A DNA stretch of 64,000 nt from Biomphalaria glabrata (Eukaryota; Mollusca; Gastropoda; Planorbidae), in NCBI RefSeq assembly GCF_947242115.1, contig NC_074719.1:33361769-33425768 (forward strand). Reading direction: 5' to 3'. The notes beneath the pieces are model-generated. The model had not been told where the DNA came from. It saw only the letters and a program-made list of their open reading frames with translations, and ran no database searches. Below, piece after piece: positions 38,021 to 49,100 of this stretch. Both the position numbers and the translations under genes were made by a program. The stretch's first letter is position 1. The number at the start of each line of letters is the position of its first letter.

Positions 38021-38767
38021 GTCAATATGGAAATTTGTCTTACAATTTGTGCATTACACCAAACAAAAAAAAACATTATAACTATAAGAAACCTATCATA
38101 AAATATCAGATGTGACATCGCTATATAAAACCAGATAATTATTATAAGAATTTCTATCATTAATGGTTTCATAATAAGCATAAGGTTGCCTTCCATTAAA
38201 ATAGGAAAAATAACAATATGTTAGATTACATTTGGATTTGTTTTGTTTTTTTGAACATACATTAATAGCCTACTTTGAGATGTATGTTATTACAAATAAA
38301 CGAAAAGAAAGCTTGCTTTGTTCTTTACAAATCGCAGAACGTAGAACTCTATATTCATATTGAGCTGTGAATAAGTTGTGAGGTTTTCAAACAAATGGGA
38401 GGCCAAACACAACTTCGAAGACGTCAAAGCAGTTTTAAAGCCAATGCCACTCGTACACAGCAAAATATACGGTCTTACGTTTTGCGAATGATAATACGTA
38501 GAGTATAATACATTTGTTTTATATTCTTGTTGAATTTCAAAATTAATTGTAAAAAAAATAAATAAAAATAAAACATGTTTTGCGTTGATGTCACTTTTTA
38601 AAAAAAAGTTGTTTGCATTGAAAAAAAATTCCTTGGAGATCGGCCCATTTGGTGCCGGCCCACCGAGCATTTGCCCGTTTGCCCAGTCTAAAACTAAAAG
38701 ATGTTGAAACAATACATTTTAAGGCGTGGGAGACAATAGTAAATTATATTTTGAAACATTTTTTTTG

Positions 38768-39125
38768 GTCGAGAGGCCAAGTGCGCTTGAACTTGGCTTG
38801 GCTTGGCTACCTAGAAGGGGGCTCGAGGTTCGACATCCGACTCGGGCAGAGTTGTGTGTACTGAGCGCCTAAAGGCAGCGCGGAAAACCATTTCCTAAAT
38901 ACCCCTCCCCCCCACTGGTCCACAAATGAGATTGGACCAAAAGCGCTCTAAGCATGCTATAAGCATTAAAGTAGCGCTATATAAAGGATATAATTAATGC
39001 ATCACAAAAAAAGGCTATAAATAAGTGAAAGCACGTTTTATTTATATTTACTGAACACACACACTTACAGAAAGTTTGAAATATCGATATATACATATAT
39101 ACGTAGATAGATAAATAAATAAGAT
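38768..39125 (+). mobile_element. tRNA-derived SINE, family S2, long copy
   Basis: The head has GGTCGAGAGGCCAAGTGCGC (box A region) and GAGGTTCGACATCCGACTCG (box B). The body contains GAGCGCCTAAAGGCAGC, CACAAATGAGATTGGACC, GCATGCTATAAGCAT and GTAGCGCTATATAAAGG. The copy continues past the usual end with a further 130 bp that is also present at 62770-62910. Other copies are at 56541-56785 and 62543-62910. Confidence 0.85.
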
Positions 39126-39449
39126 GATAATTTAAATAACTAATTAGAAATCGTAGTTATTTCGCACTGTCAATCAAATGGTAGTATAACAAAAGAAATG
39201 ACTAAGCTATTACGTTATTTGAGAGTCAGAGTGGTCATGGCGAGATAGTGCATCATTAAATTTCTGACTTCACTATGATCATATATAATGTGAGTTTGTA
39301 AAACAAATAGAAACCGGATCAATTCATATCATAACAATAAGCATAACTAATGAGGTAGTGTGTTTGTGTTCTATATAAAAATACCCTTTTATCTCAAACC
39401 TCATGATCGGTAAATTTTTAAAATATTTCATGGATGTTTTGTCTTTGTG

Positions 39450-40125
39450 TATTTACAGTCACGTCATTGGACATCATTTACAGTCAGATCACTGTAAATC
39501 ATTTATAGTCACATCACTGGACATCATTTATAGTCACATCAGTGTACAAATCACGGAATACATTTATAGTCACATCACTGAACAACATTTATTGTCACAT
39601 CACTGGATATCATTTATAGTCACATCACTGGACATCATTTATAGTCACATCACTGGACATCATTTATAGTCACATCACTGAACAACAATTATAGTCACAT
39701 CACTGAACAACATTTATTGTCACATCACTGGATATCATTTATAGTCACATCAATGGACATCATTTATAGTCACATCACTGGACATCATTTATAGTCACAT
39801 CACTGGACATAATTTATAGTCACATCACTGTAAATCATTTATAGTCACATCACTGGACATCATTTATAGTTACATCACTGTATATCATTTATAGTAACAT
39901 CACTGTAAATCATTTATAGTCACATCACTGTAAATCATTTATAGTCACATCACTGTAAATCATTTATAGTCACATCACTGTAAATCATTTATAGTCACAT
40001 TACTGTAAATCATTTATAGTCACATCAGTGTACAAATCACGGAATACATTTATAGTCACACCACTGTACACCATTTATAGTCACATCACTGGACATCATT
40101 TACTGTCACATCACTGGACATCGCG
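39450..40125. repeat. 25-bp minisatellite overlapping the TLR stop codon
   Basis: About 27 copies of a unit with CATTTATAGTCACATCACTG and a variable GGACAT/TAAAT/AACAA end. Its right edge runs into the last coding exon of the TLR gene: the last four codons (minus strand, GATGTCCAGTGA) are unit sequence. Confidence 0.95.
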
Positions 40126-43100
40126 AAGGCACTCTCTAATAGATTGTCTATTTTCGTAATCCAAGTCAGAGATCAAATCAGACAGGACAATAATTCGTGA
40201 GTCTTCGAGGACATCATACAGGTGGCCAGGTATGTTATGTAGCTGAGTTTGCTGGACCAGTGCCACTACACGCCCTTGATTGGCTGAAGTCACTGAATGA
40301 CTGGCGTACTAAAAAGGGATATAAAAAAGTCTTTGTGGAGAAAAAGATTATGTGAGATTCAATCACTTAATTTAAAAAAATTGTTCTAGTTAATACTTAT
40401 GAAAGATAATGCCTTAAATTGGTGTACATACTTTTTAAACATCCTATTTCTTATTTTGCTATTACCCCGTACGTATAAACCGTTTAGATTTCTAAATCTT
40501 TTAAGGTGAGTTAGGATTCCAAAGCTGATGTATATAATTTGAGCAATGAGCTGTATCACCTGTATGTTTGTTATGGAGTATGTGTGTGTGGTGACAGTGA
40601 GGTTAGAGATGGGTTGTGAATGATGCAACATTAGTTGCATTGTCGTCACTTGGTCTTTAGTTAGGGGTGACGACTCCAGACCGTGAGACCGTGAAAGGCT
40701 GTGTTATTGTAGGGAGTTAGATTTTGTTCAAGAATATGATTACTAAATTCTACTATATTTATTTGATTTCATATTAAAATGATTTTGTTTGTATTATTAA
40801 TAAAGTGCTATTTAGTTTGTTCACAAGGAAGTTATACAGTTATATAGTTATTTGAAGTCTTAAAAAATAAGATTCGTTACGGGATTACACTTACAACGTT
40901 TTAGTTGTCTACCAACAGTTTGGTGCTATAAGTCAACGGCCGGTTAAACAATGTTTTATAATTAGGAATTTTTTAAGAAGTGCATCTGATGACATTTAAC
41001 TAAATTGTGACTACAGGACTCGCTAAGCTCTTTCTACAAGGAACAGTACCAGGAAAAAAAAGAGCGAGAAAGCGATGAAAAGTACATAAAACAAGATTAC
41101 AAAGACAGTTTGTGTGGAAACACAAACTCAAAATCGGCCCCCGAAGTGGTCCACCCAGGCAGGCTTCAATATTTTCAGAAAGAACATCCAAATGAAATTA
41201 TATCAAAGACAAATGAGAGATAAGAATGGAGAAAGAAGGTTAACAGATCTTGTGTACTGCCCCAACGGTCCCGCAGATCAAAGGATAGGTAAAAGTGAAT
41301 GCAAAGTTAGATGTGAACCTGGCCTAACTAATTTCCCTTTTGTGGCCTACGGTTAACGAGGGTGTTATGTAGCCAGCACAACGACCAACCACCTTTACTT
41401 TTCCCCAACTAATGTCAGGTACCCATTAGAGCTGAGTGGACTCAGAGGCGCCCAAAGATTCTAAAGTTGAAAATCCCAGTCTTCACCAGGATTCAAACCC
41501 GGGACCCCTATTCGGAAGCCAAGCGCTTTACCGCTCAGCCACCGCGCCTGCCCTGGCCTAACTGATGTCGTATAATTAATGTAATTGTTTTGAAAAGGCT
41601 CAATCTCTTATTCGAATCCTCATACAAAATTGGGTAATACAGAAATATCTACAGAAAAATGAAGTTTACAAGATTACTATTCGTTTTAAATTAGGTCTAA
41701 CTTATAATCATACTAATTAGCTTTTTCTCTTTAAAAAACTGCTTCCATAACTGATTTTAAAAATTAGATTTTTAGCTTTTAGAAAAAAAACAGTAGCCGT
41801 TGCATTAGAACTTTGAATGGTCTAAAATATTGTGATGTCCGATTTTCAATATCTTGTCTAGTTTACGAGATCTAAACGGGACAGACGGACAGACATTTCG
41901 CACAAAACTAATAGCGTCTTTTCCCCTTTCGGGGGCCGCTAAAAAAATGGACGCGCCTATCATTGAAAGGCAAAAGACAGAGCTGAATGGAGGAAGCAGT
42001 CAACAGATCAGAGGTGGGACTACAAACTACAAGAGCTCTAGCCACGTTTATAATTATCTCTAAATTTTAGCATTTAGCAATTATGCTCTTTCTCCATTTT
42101 TTTTGTCCCTCCTAATGTCCTCGTGTAGTGAGGCACTGTTTCATTGATTAACTTCTAGAATCTAGAGAATAAAATTTTCATGACAGAGTCAATTACTAAA
42201 AAGTAATATGCATGAGAGACAAACCTTCATAACAATGTCCGAGAGGTCGTAGTTATTCAAGAAACTTTCTGAAATTACTAACAAATTCCTCCAACTGTCT
42301 CTCATGGCCTCAAACATCTGTTGGTCATTGTAGCCTGGACCCAGGTCACGATGATGGACGAATGTCGAGACTTTGAGATCTTCTTCCAAATACCTTTTTT
42401 TTTTGTTTAAAAAAAATAGAAACTATATAAAATAAATAGGATATGCTACAATAACCTCAAAAACATCACATACCTATTTACTTTCTAAAACATCCCATGC
42501 TCCTAATACTTCTAAAACATCTTATGCTCCTAATACTTCTGAAACATCACAAACCTCCATGGTCTTCAAAACATCACATACCTAATAAAGTAGATTAAAA
42601 TTCCCTTTAGGCTATCCCAATTAAGAGCTTGTTTTTTTTCCTTTCAAATTCAAACAACATTGATGGTCATTTGCTATTAAACATTTGTAAAATTTGCTAT
42701 GAGCTAACAGTTATGTACCACAAACAAACATTTCAAGTTGGTGACATTGTCATTGATATGTATGTTCTTGTGTGGCTTTCATAAACACACACATATCAGC
42801 AATCGTCTAGCCAAATGTGTTATCATTTAATCCTGTATTCAAATCCAACATAAAAAGGAAACTACATATTATTAAAAATCTCCTACCCAAAACAATAGTT
42901 TTATTTTTAACAGCACTGACCTCAATAAAATATGTCTGACAAATCCGACATCGTCTTCAGCGTATCCAATGAAAACGTGTGTCTTATAGTCGCTTGATTT
43001 CATTGGTCGAAAAGCCTTGATAAAGATCCGTACCAAGTAAGCTTCTATGGCGGTTCTAAATCTGTGCACGAGGTAGGCCATCAGGAAGGTGAAGGACATC

Positions 43101-46100
43101 ACGAGCAGTAAAACGATGGAGATCATGAGAAATTCGCTGAGGAAAAAAAACAACTTTTAAATTCTTAAAAAAATAATTCACCAATTAAAATAAAAGAGCA
43201 CTTAAAAGAAAATTTTATATTCCTAGTAGATTAAAGATGAGTGCAGTCTTTCACAAGACTAAGAAAACCCAGTTGCTACCTTCATATTTTTCGGCATCTC
43301 GTGAAGACAATTATTTTGAATCAATCATTCATTAATCAATCATTAATTTTTAAGATAGCTAGACTAACAAGAATTTCAATTGTGCGATTGGAAATATTTT
43401 AATTCATTGTTTTTGTTGAGTGTAACATTCATGCTTATAGAATGTGCGCTTAGTCCTATCACTTTTGTGGTGGTCTCTGGGAGAAGGTTTCCGCGCTGCT
43501 CGTTTTTTTTAAACTGCTCAAGTCCGAATTCAAATTACAGTTCTCGAGCCCCACTGATAAAAGGCCGAAACTTGAGCTATTGAGCTGTACAAGTACAAGT
43601 AGTTATAAAACTAGTTGAGCTATTGAGCTACTGTACAAGTAGTTATAAAACTAGTTGAGCTATTGAGCTGCTGTACAAGTAGTTATAAAACTAGTTGAGC
43701 TATTGAGCTACTGTACAAGTAGTTATAAATCTAGTTGAGCTATTGAGCTACTGTACAAGTAGTTATAAAACTAGTTGAGCTATTGAGCTACTGTACAAGT
43801 AGTTATAAAACTAGTTGAGCTATTGAGCTGCTGTACAAGTAGTTATAAAACTAGTTGAGCTATTGAGCTACTGTACAAGTAGTTATAAATCTAGTTGAGC
43901 TATTGAGCTACTGTACAAGTAGTTATAAAACTAGTTGAGCTATTGAGCTACTGTACAAGTAGTTATAAAACTAGTTGAGCTATTGAGCTGCTGTACAAGT
44001 ACTTATAAAACTAGTTGAGCTATTGAGCTGTACAAGTACTTATAAAACTAGTTGAGCTATTGAGCTGTACAAGTACGTATAAAACTAGTTGAGCTATTGA
44101 GCTGTACAAGTACTTATAAAACTAGTTGAGCTATTGAGCTGCTGTACAAGTACTTATAAAACTAGTTGAGCTATTGAGCTACTGTACAAGTAGTTATAAA
44201 ACTAGTTGAGCTATTGAGCTACTGTACAAGTAGTTATAAAACTAGTTGAGCTATTGAGCTACTGTACAAGTAGTTATAAAACTAGTTGAGCTATTGAGCT
44301 GTACAAGTAGTTATAAAACTAGTTGAGCTATTGAGCTGTACAAGTACTTATAAAACTAGTTGAGCTATTGAGCTGTACAAGTACTTATAAAACTAGTTGA
44401 GCTATTGAGCTGTACAAGTACTTATAAAACTAGTTGAGCTATTGAGCTGTACAAGTACTTATAAAACTAGTTGAGCTATTGAGCTGTACAAGTACGTATA
44501 AATCTAGTTGAGCTATTGAGCTACTGTACAAGTACTTATAAAACTAGTTGAGCTATTGAGCTGTACAAGTACTTATAAAACTAGTTGAGCTATTGAGCTG
44601 TACAAGTACTTATAAAACTAGTTGAGCTATTGAGCTGTACAAGTACGTATAAATCTAGTTGAGCTATTGAGCTACTGTACAAGTACTTATAAAACTAGTT
44701 GATCTATTGAGCTGTACAAGTACTTATAAAACTAGTTGAGCTATTGAGCTGTACAAGTACGTATAAATCTAGTTGAGCTATTGAGCTACTGTACAAGTAC
44801 TTATAAAACTAGTTGATCTATTGAGCTGCTGTACAAGTACTTAGAATATGCAAAGTTTTCTGTTAAAGAAAAAAAGTTTGGTAAACAATGCCTTAGTCAA
44901 ATAGCTCTCCAAATGTCCTATACTAATTTTAGTGAACAAAGTAATCTAGCACCTACTAGCCATTACACTGTCTGTAGAAGCCGAATAAGTCATGAGACAC
45001 AACACCAACAGCAATCAGTTGACCTTCCTGGGATGTGCAGAAGTAGCTTTCAGTGTCGTCTAGAAAGTCGCTTGTATTAAGCCAAACTATGGACATTGTA
45101 CAATATATAAACCTATCATTTTTTTCTTTTCTTCAATACATAAACGGTTACCTAAACTCACCATCACACATATATCACTTTCTTTTTCATTTTCTATGCT
45201 ACTGAATGTACATCGGATTTAAAAAGTCGTAAACTAAACAAGGAAGATATTTTACATTTAAAATTGAACACAAAAATGTTTAATGGATTAAACAAAAAAA
45301 AATATCTATACTATAAAGTAGAATGTGAGGTGTATGAATGTTACTTATAGACATCAAAACCGCTTTGACCAATCTTGATAAAACTTGGGAGGAATGTTTC
45401 TTGGGTACCAACTTAGACCTTAGTGTATGTATTGTAGCCCTAAAACAAACTTAAGACCCTAAAAAAAAATAAAGTTGTCCGACTCTATTACAGCTATAGT
45501 ATTTTATGGATCTAGGCTATGTCTACAATGTTGACATGAGAAAAGATCGAAAGGATTTAGACCTAGATCTAATTTTAAGAAATACACTTTGCGCAGATAG
45601 TTTTTTACTTTGACACATGAACATACAAAAGAAGATCCATTGATTTCATTATATAATAAAATTAACCTTCAATTTTGTTTTTCAAAAGCATTTTTTGCAT
45701 TAATTAGTTCGTTATATCTGTGACTACAGATTTCCTGGCGAACATTCTTGCATTAGACATTACCAAATGGTTACACATTAACACATTTCTTTACTGAGTC
45801 TATTCCTAGGCCTAGGTCTAAAACCCTCATTGAACTCTAAGATGATGAAATTTCTTTTCGCAAAGATAGTTTTATGCTTTAACACATAAACATACTAATT
45901 ATAGTCCATTCATTTCATATTTTAATGAAATTAACATTCAAATTTGTTTTTCTAAAGCATTTTTAATACATTCGTTAGCTGTTCGCTAAAATTGCGTAGC
46001 CGTGTTGAGACAGGCCATATATTCATTGATGAAAAAAGGTCACGCATGCGCAACACAAAATGAACTCTATAAAAGCCAATTTCGATTAGTGTAGATTTAG

Positions 46101-49100
46101 ATCTATGTCTACCTCAAGATCTACTTTATACTTTAACACATGAACATACAAAATTAAGTCTATTCATCTCAAATTTTAATCAAATATATGTAGGCCTAAA
46201 AGCAAATGTTTTAATTTGAAAAAATGGATTTAAGCCTATTAGCTATTTTGATTCGATAGCTTCATTCACACTATTTTACATTGACACATTCGCTTTACTT
46301 ATTACATTATTATTTCGTTTAATTGTTTACAAAACACTCTCAGTGACTATATCGACAGTAATGCGCAAATAAAGACCCGCGGGTCGCGGGTAACATATGT
46401 CTAGTTGTAATATATTCTGCACTTGTGACGCAAAAAAAATGTTAACATTGAAAACTTTGTAGGCCGATAGACCAACTTTACTTCTCAGTTATCTTTCTCC
46501 GTATTATCGATGGAGTACATTTTATATTTTCAGTCCTCCACGTTTACCCATAACCCTTACCCCACACAAAAAGGCATGTATACCACCTTCTTCCGCTTTT
46601 AAGAATGAAACTGCATTTTAGCATGGCTGCACTTTATTTTTCCCGACCTCTCAAACTCTACAAGACATATGCCCTCTATTAGGCCTGCAAGACATATGGT
46701 CTCTGTTAGGTCTGCAATGCACACGTCCTCTGTTAAACCTACAAGACACATGCCCCCTGTTAGGTCTACAAGACACAAGTCCCCTGTTAGCCCTGCAGGA
46801 CATATGCCCTCTGTCTCCACATAGTTCAGAGGATTATTTCTTCGATGTTTTTCTTCTTAGTCGCGAGCTTACCAACACGAGCTCTTGTTGCTTACGAACT
46901 TTGTTTATACTCTACAGCCAGCACTAATGTCATCAACACGTGAAGCACTAATGTACTCAACACGTGAAGCACTAATGTACTCAACACGTGAAGCACTAAT
47001 GTACTCAACACGTGAAGCACTAATGTACTCAACACGTGAAGCACTAATGTACTCAACACGTGAAGCACTAATGTACTCAACACGTGAAGCACTAATGTAC
47101 TCAACACGTGAAGCACTAATGTACTCAACACGTGAAGCACTAATGTACTCAACACGTGAAGCACTAATGTACTCAACACGTGAAGCACTAATGTACTCAA
47201 CACGTGAAGCACTAATGTACTCAACACGTGAAGCACTAATGTACTCAACACGTGAAGCACTAATGTACTCAACACGTGAAGCACTAATGTACTCAACACG
47301 TGAAGCACTAATGTACTCAACACGTGAAGCACTAATGTACTCAACACGTGAAGCACTAATGTACTCAACACGTGAAGCACTAATGTACTCAACACGTGAA
47401 GCACTAATGTACTCAACACGTGAAGCACTAATGTACTCAACACGTGAAGCACTAATGTACTCAACACGTGAAGCACTAATGTACTCAACACGTGAAGCAC
47501 TAATGTACTCAACACGTGAAGCACTAATGTACTCAACACGTGAAGCACTAATGTACTCAACACGTGAAGCACTAATGTACTCAACACGTGAAGCACTAAT
47601 GTACTCAACACGTGAAGCACTAATATGTACTCAACACGTGAAGCACTTATGTACTCAACACGTGAAGCGCAATTAAAACTTCGTTTCATGTTCCAGTCAA
47701 AGTTTGAAGAACGTTTGATCTCTTGACGGAATGTTTTCCCACAAAATCTCTGCAAACACCTTCAGCAGAATGGAACTGCATTGGTAGCCTTCCTGCATGT
47801 AAAAGAGACGCAAAAGTTTTCCTGCCTTTCTTAGCTTCCTACTTTGTGGCTTACACCAACTCCTTATGGTATTTCTCTGCAATTCAAGAAACAATCGCAG
47901 TCTCGTCATCTTCCTTTCATTAATGCTCAGTGTCGATGGATTGAAATTCTTGGACATATTTGACCTATTGAAGTTCATTGTTTCGACTTGCTTTTCCGCT
48001 CTCACGTTCTTGGTCCTTTTAAACGGAATTTTCGGTTCCAATAATTGGATACCATTACACGTATATGATAGGATCCATTCCTTCACAATCTTCATGTTTC
48101 CTTTTTTTAGCGGCCCCCGAAAGGGGAAAAGACGCTATTAGTTTTGTGCGAAATGTCTGTCCGTCTGTCCGTCCGTCCCGTTTAGATCTCGTAAACTAGA
48201 AGAGATATTGAAAATCCGACTTCACAATATTTTAGACAATTCAAAGTTCTGATGCAACGGCTACTTTTTTTTTTCCTGAAAGCGAAAATTCTAATTTTTA
48301 AAATTAATTATGCAAGCAGTTTTTTATAAGAAAAAGCTAATTAGTATGCATTATATGTTAGACCTAATTTAAGACGAATAGTAATCTTATAAACATTATT
48401 TTCGTGAACATTTTTTCTATGTAGAGGAATTTTTTTTTTTTTTTTTTTTGAGGATTCGAATATGAGATTGAGCCTTTTCAAAACAATTAACTTATTTAGT
48501 TCGAACCGAGGGTCCCGGGTATAATCCTGGTGAAGACTGGGATTTTCAACTTCTGAGCCTACCCAGCTCTAATGGGTACCTGACATTAGTTGGGGAAAAG
48601 CAAAGACGGTTGGTCGTTGTGCTGGCTACATGACACCCTCGTTAACCGTAGGCCACAAAAACAGATGAACTTTACATCATCTGCCCTATAGACCACAAAC
48701 TAGTTAGGCCAGGTACCTTTGATCTGCGGGACGGTTGGGGCACTACACAAGATCTGTTAACCTTCTTTCTCAATTCTTATCTCTCATTTGTCTTTGATAT
48801 AATTTCATTCGGATTTTCTTTCTGAAAATATTGAAGCCTACCTGGGTGGACCACTGGTCGTGCGGTTTGCGCGCTGGACTGTCGTTTGGATTTATCGACG
48901 ATCGAAGGTTCAAACCCTGCCTGCTCCCATCCCCCGTCGTCCTGCGGGAGGTTTGGACTAGGAAGTAAACTATCTTCAACTCTGAAGGATTATCCGAATT
49001 ATGTAAAACATTTTACTTCGGGGGCCGATTTTGAGTTTGTGTTTCCACACAAACTGTCTTTTGTTACCTTGTTTTTTTTTTAGGTTCCGTTATAATGCAC

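Larger units (their letters stand above)
36800..38692. mobile_element. Possible DNA transposon with GGACTGGG-type ends
   Basis: The left end has CTGGGGCGGACTGGGTATCG. The right end, reverse-complemented, has GACTGGGCAAACGGGCAAAT followed by GCTCGGTGGGCCGG. Both resemble the end of an element whose sequence begins around GGACTGGG. The interior includes a family E copy, a family B copy and an AAT microsatellite, and no transposase. The pairing of these ends is inference. Confidence 0.3.
41005..42030 (+). mobile_element. LINE 3' end interrupted by a family C insertion
   Basis: GTVPGKKRARKR-type sequence at 41035-41075 and, after the insertion, ARLSLKGKRQ-like sequence at 41950-42010 together resemble the tail of a LINE reverse transcriptase (basic GxxxRGRPKKRW block followed by a TGLSL-type helix). 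An uninterrupted relative is at 54130-54410. It lies in the last TLR intron and is dead. Confidence 0.5.

Noticed and set aside
38290-38712. Minus-strand frame of 140 codons as a first exon of the NAT16-like gene.
   Set aside because: It overlaps the end of a GGACTGGG-type repeat and shows no signal peptide, family motif or suitable donor.
39450-44850. Regular repeat arrays that at first resemble CRISPR arrays.
   Set aside because: The units are contiguous without unique spacers, and the sequence is plainly animal.
46599-46820. Minus-strand frame with CLVGLTEDVC-like 10-residue units, resembling a small Cys-rich protein.
   Set aside because: The 30-bp DNA repeat alone explains it; no signal peptide or splice context.
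46885-47755. Two long overlapping open frames of 263 and 287 codons on opposite strands.
   Set aside because: They are by-products of the 24-bp minisatellite, whose period is a multiple of three; no non-repeat domain or splice support.
47697-48095. Minus-strand frame of 132 codons (VKEWILSYTCNGIQLLEP).
   Set aside because: At first it looked like a TLR LRRCT exon, but its only acceptor gives a stop at the junction, and the exon at 44969-45086 fits phase and sequence better. It is probably flanking repeat DNA.
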